Assembly: GCA_027924645.1 (NCBI GenBank)
Contig: BSBN01000047.1
Location: 7,502,001-7,566,000 of the forward strand
DNA from: Cunninghamia lanceolata
Taxonomy: Eukaryota > Streptophyta > Pinopsida > Cupressales > Cupressaceae
Length of the DNA stretch: 64,000 bases
Direction: 5' to 3'
A program made the translations under genes and the position numbers. Below are positions 1 to 11,694 of this stretch, piece by piece (the first letter of the stretch is position 1; every line of letters begins with the position of its first letter). The notes under the pieces were generated by a model. That model searched no databases. It was not told where the DNA came from and saw only the letters and a list, made by a program, of their open reading frames with translations.

Positions 1-1
1 T

Positions 2-1375
2 GAAGTTGGTGAAGTAATTAGAAACAAAGCTAGATTGGTCTGCAAAGGCTACTCTCAAATAGAAGGAATTGATTTTGAAGAAACCTTTGCTTCGGTGGCA
101 AGAATTGAAGCAGTCAGACTATTTCTTGCATTTGCTACCTTCAAAGACTTCAAGGTATATCAGATGGATGTCAAGTCTGCCTTCCTAAATGGTGATTTGG
201 AAGAAGAAGTATACATTGAGCAACCGGATGGATTTCAATTGTCTAATCATGGTGATATGGTGTACAAGTTGAAGAAAGCACTGTATGGATTGAAGCAAGC
301 CCCAAGAGCTTGGTATGAAAGATTGGATAAGCATCTTGTGTAGATCGGTTTCAACAAAGGTACTGATGATAGTAACTTATATTTTAAAATTGATCATGAA
401 AACATCTTGATTGTTGAAGTATTTGTTGATGATATCATCTTTGGAGGAAAAGATAGCATGTGTAAAACTTTTGCAAATCAAATGAAAAGTGAGTTTGAGA
501 TGTCTATGCTTGGTGAAATGAATTTCTTCTTGGGTCTGCAAATTACTCAAACAAAGAAAGGGATCTTCATTTCTCATACCAAATATGTGAAAGAATTGTT
601 GAGGAAATTTGGGATAGAAGATTCAAAGCCAATGAATACTCCCATGGCAACTGGATGCAAGTTGAGCAAAGATGATGACTCTCCTAAGGCAGATCAGACA
701 AAGTACAGATCAATGATTGGTGGATTGTTGTATCTCACTCAAACTAGACCAGATATTATGCAAGCTGTTGGTCTTGTGGCTAGATTCCAGGCTGTTCCCA
801 GAGAATCTCATGACATTCCAATCAAGAGAATTTTTAGATATCTAAATGGGATAGTGGAGTATGGTTTGTGGTATCCTAGAGATCATGATTTCTCTCTTCA
901 TGCATACACAGATGTAGATTGGGCAGGAGATGTGGATGACTGGAAGAGTACCAGTGGTGGAGCATTCTTTTTGGGAAAGAGATTGGTTTCTTGGCTAAGA
1001 AAGAAACAAGATGCAATATCTCTGTCTACAACTGAAGCAAAATACATTGCAGTAGCAGGTAGTTGCACTCAAGTTTTATGGATGAAGCAGATGCTAAGAG
1101 ATATTAAAGTAGAGTATGAGGAGTTTATCACAATTTTCTGTGATAATTCAAGTGCAATAAATATTTCTAAGAATCTGGTGTTGCATTCTAAGACTAAGCA
1201 TATATCTATCAAGTTTTACTTTTTAAGAGAGCAAGTGAACAAGGATGAAGTTAGATTGGAATTTGTGCCCTCAAAGGATCAAATTGCAAATATCTTTACT
1301 AAACCTCTTCCTAAGGAATCTTTTGAGTATCTCTGGGAGAAGTTAGGGGTTGTTGCCCCTCCAGTGATGAACTAG
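2..1375 (+). pseudogene. Copia-1 pol fragment: reverse transcriptase and RNase H
   Basis: This is the C-terminal half of a Ty1/copia polyprotein that copies element RNA into DNA; its start lies outside the window. The RT motif [14 protein letters not shown] is followed at about 410-450 by the catalytic block VEVFVDDIIFGG. RNase H begins near 905 with YTDVDWAGD and continues with KSTSGG and SLSTTEAKYIA, and the domain ends at the usual KTKHISIKFYFLREQV and FTKPLPKE blocks. Only one in-frame stop is present, TAG at 341-343, where a related copy in this window (copia-2) has Gln, so a CAG to TAG change is likely. Otherwise the frame stays open to 1375, making this the best-preserved copia pol here. 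Assignment to copia is firm; the exact lineage is not resolved. Confidence 0.93.
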
Positions 1376-1698
1376 GATGCATTGATGTGCATCAGTCTGG
1401 TGGATATCACAGTCATATCTTGTGATCCAGATTGGTGATGGGGAGCTGCTACTCAGGGGGAGCAGTCGGTATGATTCTGATGTGTTAAAGTTGCAACTAT
1501 GAGCCCTTTGCCATTGATGTCAAAGGGGGAGAGAAGACATGTGAAAAACAAGTCGTTGATGATCAAAGGGGGAGCAGTAAAGAAAGAGAAGACATGTGAA
1601 GAGTTGCTGCTGATAGGGGGAGCTGTGACAGAAAGGAGAAGTTCTTGTCTTGATGGTTTTTCACATCATATGTTGCCATCAATGACAAAGTGGGAGAT
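1376..1698 (+). promoter_or_regulatory. Copia-1 3' untranslated region with repeated polypurine tracts
   Basis: Between the pol stop and the 3' LTR the core AGGGGGAG or a near copy recurs near 1455, 1521, 1565 and 1615, and the terminal copy GTGGGAGAT abuts the LTR at 1698. The terminal copy is in the normal position for the polypurine tract that primes plus-strand DNA synthesis. The upstream copies may be accessory primers or remnants of local duplication. A 86-codon open frame here (1499-1759) has no recognisable domain and crosses into the LTR, so I do not treat it as a gene. Confidence 0.65.
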
Positions 1699-2953
1699 TG
1701 TTGCAAGTATGAGGATAACCAGTGTTGTCATTGATGTCAACATACTCATATTGCAGTAGTAAGAAGGATTGGATGAGCTGTGTGCTGAGGATATTGAGGA
1801 AATTAGTCTCAATCAGGAACAGTGAAGAACAGTGATGACAGTAAGGTAAAAGTCCAAGATAAGATGAAGATCAGAGGATGCAGTTTAAATGGTTTGCATA
1901 TATGAGTCTTGAGATGATCCAGTCAAGTTTTCAGAGGTCTGTATAACAATCTAAAGAAGTTATGATTGCTTTAGTAGAACCGGTTCCGGCAGATGTTCAG
2001 TGGTGATAGAGTGTCATAGTTTGGTCCGGTGAGCTCCGGAATTGCATTATCTCATTCTGCGGATTGGAGGTAGTGTTGAAGAAGTCTTTGTGAAGTGACA
2101 ACTAGATTTGTTCATGGTTTGGAGGTCCAGAAGCACCTTTTTCATTATGACAATGATGACAGACTATGTTCTTGATGTTTTGGATGAAGAGAAGAATTCT
2201 AGTAAGTTGATAAAGTGCGGATGTTCTTGGTGACTCAGGAAAGGTTTTGGTGATCCTTGGATTGTGTACAATTATTATTGGCGGTCCGTATTGAAGTTAG
2301 AGTTTGGAGTTGATGTAAAGACCACCAGTTATTGGTGTTCTTCCTGAGACAGGCTGACTGGATGTATTACACATCTTCCAGATGATCTAAAAGTGTTTGC
2401 CGACTTAGATGATTGTTCCTAAGTCGATGCCTTGTATAAATAAAGGATTGTGAAGTCATTCCAAAGTGGGAAGAGTGTGGATAAGTGTGGTATAGCTAAG
2501 AAGAAGAGCGAAAGGTAGAGCAGGAGTTTTTGGGCTTAAATGGAATTGATCCAGGCATGGTAAAGATGTCAATCTCCAGTTCAAGTTTGTGATACTTGAT
2601 TACTTTGTAGACAGTGTGTCTCTTGTAGGCAGTGTGTCTCTTGTAGGCAGTGTACCTCTTGTGAGCAGTGTGCTCGGGCAGTGAGCCCTAATTGGCATGT
2701 GCCATCTATTTTTCTTATTCTTCTAACAGAGAATAATCCTTGGGTTAATCACCCTGTGGTTTTTCCCTTAACCAGGTTTTCCATGTCAAAATCTTGGTGT
2801 CTCATGTGTTGATGTGTATATTCTCTAGTGTTTATACTTTATGCTTTCATGAATGATTAATTTCTATGCTATTGAATAACAAAGTGGATTTAAGTGTTTG
2901 AATTGGAACCAAGTTTAGGATAACTGATTCACCCCCCCTCTCAGTTATCAACA
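1699..2953 (+). repeat. Copia-1 3' LTR
   Basis: The LTR runs from TGTTGCAAG, directly after the polypurine tract, to CAGTTATCAACA, giving TG...CA ends and about 1,255 bp. A TATA-like block TATAAATAAAGG lies near 2435. The 3' part has the layout usual in plant copia LTRs: a GTGGTTTTTCCC block, a GGTTTTCCA block, and a terminal C-run before CTCTCAGTTATC. No primer-binding site follows 2953, so this is a 3' copy, and the sequence beyond it looks like the LTR of the next element. The left target-site copy is outside the window. Confidence 0.85.
2603..2690 (+). repeat. GGCAGTGTG / GCAGTGAGCC short array in copia-1 LTR
   Basis: About five tandem copies of a roughly 20-bp unit built on GTAGGCAGTGTGTCTCTT lead into GGGCAGTGAGCCC. 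The array lies downstream of the TATA box, in the transcribed part of the LTR. Related CAGTGAG or CTCACTG arrays occupy the same place in other copia LTRs of the window. Confidence 0.7.
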
Positions 2954-3517
2954 ATAAATGCAAGATAAAGTTGAGTGGAGAAAGGTAGAGAAGATGATGA
3001 GAATGTGAATCAAGGGTAGTGAGTTGTGTGTGAGCTTAAATGATTATGACTCTAGAATGCAGTGAGCAGAAGGTGTCTACATTTCAGTGTGCCTGAAGTT
3101 ACTGGAGGTAGTGAGACAAAGGTTGTGGATGGAAAGGAGTGGCGGTGGTAGATTTATCTTATTTATTTGAGATAGTGAATCTCTCTATAATAGTCTACTT
3201 CTTTCATTTCTCTTCTGGGTAGTGAGCCCTTAGTAGTGAGCCTTTCTTTTGGCAGCGAGCCTTTCTTTTGGATAGTAAGCCTATTTATTTTTAGTGTTGC
3301 TATTCATAAATATGTGAGCTAATCCTCGCCGTGGTTTTTCCCTTCTTGGGATTTCCACATAAATATGGTGTTCTTATGTGTTTGCATTGATTCTCCATAT
3401 GTTTACATTTTGCTAATGCATAATAAGAGGTTAATGTTTGGAATTGCTTTGAGGGTTTAATGTTTTACTACACAACTGATTCACTCCCCCCTCTTAGTTG
3501 TCTTGTGCATTCTAACA
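2954..3517 (+). repeat. Copia-2 5' LTR, 3' portion
   Basis: The segment ends in the copia LTR signature: GTGGTTTTTCCCTTC near 3331, GGGATTTCCAC, a C-run, CTCTTAGTTG and TTCTAACA, and is followed at once by a tRNA-Met-type primer-binding site. Its left part is missing or replaced by copia-1, whose LTR ends at 2953, so copia-1 probably inserted into this LTR. A short array of TAGTGAGCC / GCAGCGAGCC units lies at about 3218-3285. Confidence 0.75.
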
Positions 3518-3518
3518 A

Positions 3519-3535
3519 TTGGTATTAGAGCCAAG
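3519..3535 (+). promoter_or_regulatory. Copia-2 primer-binding site
   Basis: TTGGTATTAGAGCCAAG sits one base after the LTR end. It matches the initiator-tRNA-Met complement TGGTATCAGAGC used by most plant copia elements except for one C to T change. Confidence 0.85.
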
Positions 3536-3572
3536 TTCCTTGAAGAAGCTTAACCACTTGGGATAGATTCAG

Positions 3573-6500
3573 ATGGCACATAGGAAAGGTATGGAGATTC
3601 CAGTGTTTGATGGAACAAATTATGCTTTTTGGAAAACCAGGATGGAAATCTTTCTTGTCTCACTAGGATATGGCGTATGGAAGATTGTTGACAAAAAGTA
3701 TACTATACCTCCTAATGGTCCAAAGGATGAAGATGAGATTAAAGAATATGAGAATAATGGCAAGGCAAGGAGTGCTCTTCTAAACAGTCTTTTTGATTCT
3801 CTATTAGTTAAGGTAATGAGCTACAAAATTGCACATGAAATTTGGAAGAAGATGGAAAGTATCTATGAAGGAGATGACAAGGTCAAGAAAGCACAGATGT
3901 AGAATTTGAAGGCCATGTTTGAAACCCTAAAGAAGTCAAAGGATGAAAATATTGCAAGCTACATGTAGAGAGTGGATGAAGTTGTCAACTCCATCAATGG
4001 TCTTGGTGGAAAGATGGAGGAAAGTGAAGTGGTATAGAAGGTACTAAGAACTCTTACAAAAACTTATAGTGCTAAAGTTTTTGCTATTGAAGAAACTCAA
4101 GATTTGGATTAGTATTCTAGGGATTAAATCCTTGGTACTCTAACTACTTTTGAGATAAGAGAATTTGGTCAAGATGATTCAAGAAAACAAACTTATTTTA
4201 AGGCTAGCAAGACAGAAAAGACTGTTGAATTAGATCTAGATGACTTTGATGAAGTGGAAGAAAATTTTGTAAGAAGATTGAAAAAAGGGCTTTGGAAAAT
4301 ACAGAGGTAAGTTACCCTTCAAATGTTTTAGCTGTGGAAAGGTAGGTCATTATGCTTCAAAATGTCCAATCAAAATTTCAAATGACAAATATAAGGATAA
4401 CAAAGGTAAATCATTCAAGAGAAGTTATTATGTTAAAGAAGATGATAGCATATCTGATGATGGGTCTAACTATCTGAATGGTGAAAGTAATGAATGCTTG
4501 TTTATGGCCTTGAATGATGGAACTAATTTTGAAAGGGGTATGAAGGAAATTGCTCCAGAAATAGAGCACAGTATCAAAGGAGCTTTGATAACTACTTTTC
4601 ATGCAAGAGAGGAGGAGAACCACTAGTTAATTAATAGTGGGTGTTCAAATCATATGACAGGTGATAAGAATAAGTTTGTGAAGCTTGAGAAGTATATGAT
4701 GGAGGTTTTGTTAAGTTTGGAGATGATGCATTTGCTTAGATCTATGGAAAAGGTTCAATCAGTTTTGATGGCAAGCACAATATAGATGATGTTATTAATG
4801 TCAAGGGTCTCTAGAATAATCTTCTAAGTGTAGGACAAATGTGTAGTAGAGGATATAACCTTGTATTTTAGGATGGTGGCTGTGAAATCAAAAAATAAAA
4901 TTCCAAAGCTTTGGTTGCTACAAGAACAAGTTTAAAAGGAAATGCATATCAGCTCAAAGGTGCTAATGTTATGTTCTTCATGGCTCAAACTAATGAATGT
5001 TGACTATGGCATAGAAGAATGTGTCACATCAATTTTGACAGTCTAGTGAAAATCAACTCTACTCAAGTTGTGAGGGATCTGCCAAGAATTAGAAAGCCTA
5101 TCAATGCAACCTACAAGGAATGTCAGATTGGGAAGCAAACAAGGAATAATTTCAAGATCAAAGAGTATTCTACCACCAAACCTCTAGAGTTGGTGCATAC
5201 ATATCTGTGTAGACCTACAAGAGTAAGAAGCTTTCAAGGTGACAGGTATTTCATGTTGTTAATTGATGAATACTCTAGAATGACTTGGGTAACTTTTCTC
5301 AAAGAAAAATCAAAAGCTCTATATAAATTTAAAGTATTTAAGGCTATGATTGAAAATAAAGCTGATCTAAAAGTCAAGAGTTTAATGTTTGACAAAGGTG
5401 GTGAGTTTGCCTCTAATGAACCTAAATTATTTTGTGAATATCATGGAATAAAGAGGCATTTGTCATCCCCTAGGACTCCTCAACAAAATGGAGTTGTGGA
5501 AAGAAAGAATAGGATAATTTAGGAAGTAGAAAGGACAATTTTGAAAGAAGCAAATCTACCAGATATCTATTGGAGAGAAGCCATTCACACTGCAGTCTAC
5601 ATACAAAATAAAGTGTAAGCAAGAGTCAATAGTCTAAAGACTCCATATGAGCTATGGTATGGAAGAACTCCTACTGTAAAATATTTTAGAGTGTTTGGAA
5701 GAAAGTTCTACATTAGGAGAGATGAAGAAAACTTGGAAAATTTTGATACAAGATCAGATGAAGGAATCTTCCTTGGATATTCTACAAAGAGCAAGGCTTA
5801 CAGGTGCTACAACAAGAGATTGAAGAAATTAGTGGAAAGTGAAAATGTCAAAGTGGATGAAGAACCATATCAAAGTTTAGTGCTAATAGAAGGATATGAA
5901 TATGATGAGATCCCTTGCAATGAAGAAGAAAGAGAAGAAGAAGAAAAGGAAAAGGAGAAGCAAGTTGATGAAGAAGATGCTCTGAAAAGGATTCATATGA
6001 CCCCCAAGTATGTGTAGAAGAATCATTCTGAGGATCAGATCATTGGAGATAAGAACAAAGGTGTTTTAACAAGGAGAAATGTTTCTATGGTAGATGAACA
6101 GGTAAATTTATGCTTATTATCTAAAATAGAACCTAAAAAAGTGACTAAAGAATGCAAAGATGAGCACTAGATCAAGGCTATCAAAGAAGAATTAATGCAT
6201 ATTGAGAAGAATCACACTTGGGAAGTTGTCCCAAGACCAGCAGACAAAAATGTTAGAGGAACTAAATGGGTCTTGTGAAACAAGTTGAATGGGAACAGAG
6301 TAGTCAAAAATAAGGCTAGGCTTGTGTGTAAAGGCTACTCACAAGCGGAAGGAATAAATTATGAGGAAAAAATTGCTCCAGTGGAAGATTGGAGGCCATT
6401 AGAATGTTCTTGGCCTTTGCAGCTCATAAGGACTTCAAAGTTTATCAGATGGATGTGAAATTTGCATTCCTAAATAGAGAGTTGGAAGAAGAGGTATACA

Positions 6501-7309
6501 TTGAGCAACCAGAAGGCTTTCAGTTATCAGATGATCCAAATATGGTTTGAAAATTGAAGAAGGCATTGTATGAACTCAAACAGACTCTTAGAGCATGGTA
6601 TGCAAGATTGGATAGATACCTGTTGCAGCAAGGAATCAAAAAGGGCACTGCAAATAGCATTTTGTACTTCAAAGTTGAAGAAGATCAAATTCTAATTGTG
6701 GAAGTATATGTTGATGATATAATCTTTGGAGGAAATGAAGGTATGTATAAGAGATTTGCAGAAGAGATGCGTAAAGAATTTGAAATGTCAATGTGTGGGG
6801 AAACAAATTTCTTCCTTGGGTTACAAATCAGTTAATCATAAAAAGGTATTTTCATTTCATAGTCTAAGTATGCTAAGGAAATTTTGAAGAAGATTGGAAT
6901 GGAAGACTCCAAACTGGTATGTACTCCCATGACTACTAGTTGTAAGTTAAGGAAAGATGATGAATCTCCTAAGGTTGATTATAGCAAGTACAAATCAATG
7001 ATTGGTGGACTATTATACATGACTACTACTAGACCGGATATCATGCATACAGTTTGCCTTGTGGCTAGATTTCAAGCAAATCCTAGATAGTCACATTTTT
7101 CATCAGTAAAGAGGATATTCAAATACTTGAAAGGCACTCTAGAGTTTGGCCTTGGTATCCCAAGGATACTAATTTCTCCTTGAGTGCATATATAGATGTA
7201 GATTGGGAAGGATGTACAGATGATAGAAGAAGTAAAATCGGTGGTGCTTTCTTTCTTGGAAGTAGACTTGTCTAATGGTTAAGTAAGAAGTAGGACTCAA
7301 TGTCATTAT
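3573..7309 (+). pseudogene. Copia-2 gag-pol, 5' part (gag, zinc knuckle, protease remnant, integrase, RT)
   Basis: A broken copia polyprotein starting 38 bp after the primer-binding site. Gag opens with VFDGTNYAFWKTRMEIFL, as in copia gag-type proteins. A zinc knuckle CFSCGKVGHYASKC lies near 4328-4370, and the protease region is represented by NSGCSNHMTGD near 4635. Integrase has LWHRRMCH near 5005, a CQIGKQ block in which the preceding Cys is replaced by Tyr, the catalytic block FDKGGEF near 5388, and NGVVERKNR near 5490. RT includes KKALYELKQ at 6554 and VEVYVDDIIFGG near 6700. Stops at 3900, 3966, 4035, 4110 and 4125 are all in one frame at Gln-like positions, and frameshifts occur later. 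The frame is cut in RNase H after SMSL by the 7310-11694 insertion. It cannot encode an active protein. Confidence 0.9.
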
Positions 7310-8656
7310 TGGTGCAGGAGCACCATGCCAACCTCATGCTTCTATGATAAAATTTTTGAAGGATGATTCACTTTTGGTGTCTTAACATTGTATCAAGGTT
7401 ATATTGATTATTTGTTCATGTGTCTAGGTCATTAGGAGGACAATATTTAATGTTCTGTGTCAAATTTGGAAAGAATGTAATAGTTGTCATCTAAATTGCA
7501 AAATTCCTAAAGTTGTAAAATGAGGAAGGTGAAGGGTCACCTTGTTCCAATTTGTTGGAAGGAAGTGGAAACTGAAGAGATAGTTTTGTAATTCCTTTAA
7601 ATAGGCTTTGTAATCATTTTGTAATTGGAGGTGATTGGAGATTGAAATTAGAATGTTAAAAAGCCTATTTTTTCTATATTCTATTACAGAAATTTGTTGT
7701 TTCCTTGCTATGTACGGCCCTGTACGGGCAGGAAGGCATTTAGTTTTGTTTTCTAATGAAACTTCTCTTAGTCACCTTCCACTTGTATTTTATTTCATGT
7801 AGTTTGGTTTTGTTTTATGGTAGATATCGCATTTTGTCTAAAACTGTCAAAAAACCCTCTGTTAGGGTAAACAGTGGTATGAATAACTGTGTTTTCTCCT
7901 TGTTTGTCCTTTGCATGTTATCAATCCTTGATGGAAATGATGGTAGTAGTATTACCTTTCAAACTCCTGAGGTCTCCGGCCAAATGTCTAAGGTGGATGT
8001 AAAGAAAATCATGGTTTTATGACTATTTTCTGTATACAGTCAAGAAAAATAGAGTTTTGAGGGCAGCTAAGAGGTATAGGTGTAAGGTTTGTTAAAAACA
8101 TTAATGGGAATGGACTTTTGATGGATGTTTAAGCTTTAATAGACCTATTTTGATGTATTCCAAGTGTTGTTTGGGAGAGTGTGAAGTCGGAGGTTGTAGA
8201 ACCAATACTCCTTGTTTGCATGCAAGTCCTAATAGCCCTATTCTGCTCACTGACAGTCCATTTTTGGACAATTCCTTCCAAAGAAACATACACTAAATTT
8301 AAGATATGTTTTAAACCACCTTAATGGGTATTTAAAACACTCTTCACAGTCCAAGGAGGAGGTCTGCATCAAGAGTTAAATTCTGACAGTCATAATTAAA
8401 GGGCTACTAGGAATGGAGCAACATATATGTGAAAAGGGTATTAATGGAGTCTCCTGACTCTTGGAGTAATTTGAATGTGTTTAGTTAGTGGATTTAAACT
8501 TTTTGGAAGTCTCTTGTACCCTAGTGAAGGTTTGGATCATTGCAATGCATTAGAAACTTGTTCATTGAAGTTCCTTATGTGGTTTTGTGAGTCCAATCTA
8601 GAAGACAAATTTTGAAATTTGGTAAAAGTTATGTGTTGATCTTTTCCTCTACATCA
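7310..8656 (+). repeat. 5' LTR of the 7310-11694 element
   Basis: A 1,347-bp LTR with TG...CA ends, nearly identical to 10349-11694. The open frame at 7756-8022 and a minus-strand frame at 8101-8289 recur in the other copies because the DNA is repeated. They show no domain and are not treated as genes. Confidence 0.92.
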
Positions 8657-10079
8657 AATTGGTATTAGAGCTAGCAAAAGCTCTGGGAGGAGATGTTGTA
8701 TTTGTTCCTATCACTGAGAAGGTAGGTGAAGAACTGAAGAATATGATTGTGTTGGTGACCGTTATTGTTATTTACTAAGTTGTTTGGTTGCAGGTGCCTA
8801 TCCATCTAGCTGCAGAAGGATGTTGTCTGAGGTTGTGTGTGTGGGAAGACAAGAGAAGGTTTGTCATGACCATTCTCCAATGGAGATTAGGCTGGATAAG
8901 GGTGCATAGAGAGACCACTGAGGAGAGAGTGGTAGGTGCATCACTAGGATTTGTTGTTGGGTGAGATGAATGGTAAACAGTGGTATGAATAACTGTGTTT
9001 TCTCCTTGTTTGTCCTTTGCATGTTATCAATCCTTGATGGAAATGATGGTAGTAGTATTACCTTTCAAACTCCTGAGGTCTCCGACCAAATGTCTAAGGT
9101 GGATGTAAAGAAAATCATGGTTTTATGACTATTTTCTGTATACAGTCAAGAAAAATAGAGTTTTGAGAGCAGCTAAGAGGTATAGGTGTAAGGTTTGTTA
9201 AAAACATTAATGGGAATGGACTTTTGATGGATGTTTAAGCTTTAATAGACCTATTTTGATGTATTCCAAGTGTTGTTTGGGAGAGTGTGAAGTCGGAGGT
9301 TGTAGAACCAATACTCCTTGTTTGCATGCAAGTCCTAATAGCCCTATTCTGCTCACTGACAGTCCATTTTTGGACAATTCCTTCCAAAGAAACATACACT
9401 AAATTTAAGATATGTTTTAAACCACCTTAATGGGTATTTAAAACACTCTTCACAGTCCAAGGAGGAGGTCTGCATCAAGAGTTAAATTCTGACAGTCATA
9501 ATTAAAGGGCTACTAGGAATGGAGCAACATATATGTGAAAAGGGTATTAATGGAGTCTCCTGACTCTTGGAGTAATTTGAATGTGTTTGGTTAGTGGATT
9601 TAAACTTTTTGGAAGTCTCTTGTACCCTAGTGAAGGTTTGGATCATTGCAATGCATTAGAAACTTGTTCATTGAAGTTCCTTATGTGGTTTTGTGAGTCC
9701 AATCTAGAAGACAAATTTTGAAATTTGGTAAAAGTTATGTGTTGATCTTTTCCTCTACATCAAATTGGTATTAGAGCTAGCAAAAGCTCTGGGAGGAGAT
9801 GTTGTATTTGTTCCTATCACTGAGAAGGTAGGTGAAGAACTGAAGAATATGATTGTGTTGGTGACCGTTATTGTTATTTACTAAGTTGTTTGGTTGCAGG
9901 TGCCTATCCATCTAGCTGCAGAAGGATGTTGTCTGAGGTTGTGTGTGTGGGCAGACAAGAGAAGGTTTGTCATGACCATTCTCCAATGGAGATTAGGCTG
10001 GATAAGGGTGCATAGAGAAACCACTGAGGAGAGAGTGGTAGGTGCATCACTAGGATTTGTTGTTGGGTGAGATGAATGG
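7866..10079 (+). repeat. 1,106-bp direct tandem duplication spanning LTR and leader
   Basis: Unit one (about 7866-8971) holds the 3' part of the left LTR, the primer-binding site and about 310 bp of leader. Unit two (about 8972-10077) repeats all of it with only a few substitutions, at an offset of 1,106 bp. The junction is GATGAATGG joined to TAAACAG, with two shared G bases as microhomology. The element therefore has one complete 5' LTR, a second truncated copy of the LTR's 3' part, and one complete 3' LTR. Confidence 0.9.
8659..8675 (+). promoter_or_regulatory. Primer-binding site of the 7310-11694 element
   Basis: TTGGTATTAGAGCTAGC follows the left LTR after two bases. It resembles the initiator-tRNA-Met site and sets the element's orientation as plus. 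A second copy lies near 9765 because of the internal duplication. Confidence 0.75.
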
Positions 10080-10348
10080 TTTGGTGAGTTGGTGTTATGA
10101 AGCAGTGAGAGAGATGGATCCCTGAAGAAGCACTTGATGTTGCAACCTGTAGAATACTCCATTGATAGGAGTAGAAGGAGCCTGAGGATGCTCTGTGAAG
10201 ATGGCAGTTTGTTCTATTGGTTGGTTGGTCACCATTTCTATAGATTGGAAGATTGTAGCTGAGAAGATTGAAGATAAAGACAGAGGAAAAAGACTTTTTG
10301 TTGCAGATACATTTCCAAGGGACTTGGAAATTTTGTTGGTTGGTTGTA
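10080..10348. other. Unique internal part of the 7310-11694 element
   Basis: These roughly 270 bp between the duplicated leader and the 3' LTR have no recognisable coding region. Overlapping minus-strand frames (9881-10376) show no domain. No clear polypurine tract precedes the 3' LTR; the flank is GT-rich. Confidence 0.5.
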
Positions 10349-11694
10349 TGGTGTAGGAGCACCTTGCCAACCTCATGCTTCTATGATAAAATTTTTGAAG
10401 GATGATTCACTTTTGGTGTCTTAACATTGTATCAAGGTTATATTGATTATTTGTTCATGTGTCTAGGTCATTAGGAGGACAATATTTAATGTTCTGTGTC
10501 AAATTTGGAAAGAATGTAATAGTTGTCATCTAAATTGCAAAATTCCTAAAGTTGTAAAATGAGGAAGGTGAAGGGTCACCTTGTTCCAATTCATTTGAAG
10601 GAAGTGGAAACTGAAGAGACAGTTTTGTAATGCCTTCAAATAGGCTTTGTAACCATTTCGTAATTGGAGGTGATTGGAGATTGAAATTAGAATGTTAAAA
10701 ACCCTATTTTTTCTATATTCTATTACAGAAATCTGTTGTTTCCTTGTTGTGCACGGCCCTGTATGGGTAGGAAGGCATTTAGTTTTGTTTTCTAATGAAA
10801 CTTCTCTCAGTCACCTTCCACTTGTATTTTATTTCATGTAGTTTGGTTTTGTTTTATGGTAGATATTGCATTTTGTCTAAAACTGTCAAAAAACCCTCTG
10901 TTAGGGTAAACAGTGGTATGAATAACTATGTTTTCTCCTTGTTTGTCCTTTGCATGTTATCAATCCTTGATGGAAATGATGGTAGTAGTATTACCTTTCA
11001 AACTCCTGAGGTCTCCGACCAAATGTCTAAGGTGGATGTAAAGAAAATCATGGTTTTATGACTGTTTTCTGTATACAGTCAAGAAAAATAGAGTTTTGAG
11101 GGCAGCTAAGAGGTATAGGTGTAACGTTTGTTAAAAACATTGATGGGAATGGACTTTTGATGGATGTTTAAGCTTTAATAGACCTATTTTGATGTATTCC
11201 AAGTGTTGTTTGGGAGAGTGTGAAGTCAGAGATTGTAGAACCAATAATCCCTGTTTGCATGCAAGCCTAATAGCCCTATTCTGCTCGCTGACAGTCCATT
11301 TTTGGATAGTTCCTTCCAAAGAAACATACACTAAATTTAAGATATGTTTTAAACCACCTTAATGGGTATTTAAAACAATCTTCACAGTCCAAGGAGGAGG
11401 TCTACATCAAGAGTTAAATTCTGACAGTCATAATTAAAGGGCTACTAGGAATGGAGCAGCATATATGTGAAAAGGGTATTAATGGAGTCTCCTAACTCTT
11501 GGAGTAATTTGAATGTGTTTGGTTAGTGGATTTAAACTTGTTGGAAGTCTCTTGTACCCTGGTGAAGGTCTGGATCATTGCAATGCATTAGAAACTTGTT
11601 CATTGAAGTTCCTTATGTGGTTTTGTGAGTCCAATCTAGAAGACAAATTTTGAAATTTGGTAAAAGTTATGTGTTGATCTTTTCCTCTGCATCA
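10349..11694 (+). repeat. 3' LTR of the 7310-11694 element
   Basis: A 1,346-bp copy of the LTR at 7310-8656 with scattered single-base differences. It ends CTCTGCATCA and is followed by the target duplicate ATTAT at 11695-11699. Confidence 0.92.

Larger units (their letters stand above)
7310..11694. mobile_element. Non-autonomous LTR retrotransposon inserted in copia-2 RNase H
   Basis: Two near-identical LTRs, 7310-8656 and 10349-11694, both begin TGGTGYAGGAGCACC and end CTCTRCATCA. They enclose about 1.7 kb with no recognisable gag or pol. The 5-bp target duplication ATTAT occurs at 7305-7309 and 11695-11699. Removing the element restores the copia-2 frame across the gap (SMSL into STTKAKYIA), which supports the boundaries. 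The primer-binding site after the left LTR shows plus orientation. The very similar LTRs suggest a recent insertion. Its autonomous partner is not in the window. Confidence 0.93.

Noticed and set aside
7756..8022. 88-codon ORF repeated at 10795-11061
   Set aside because: It lies wholly in LTR sequence, repeats only because the LTR does, and has no domain.
8101..8289. 62-codon minus-strand ORF identical at 9207-9395
   Set aside because: Identity is explained by the 1,106-bp duplication of LTR DNA.
9881..10376. Three overlapping minus-strand ORFs in the 7310 element
   Set aside because: They occupy three frames of the same DNA with ordinary lengths, no domain, and opposite sense to the primer-binding site.
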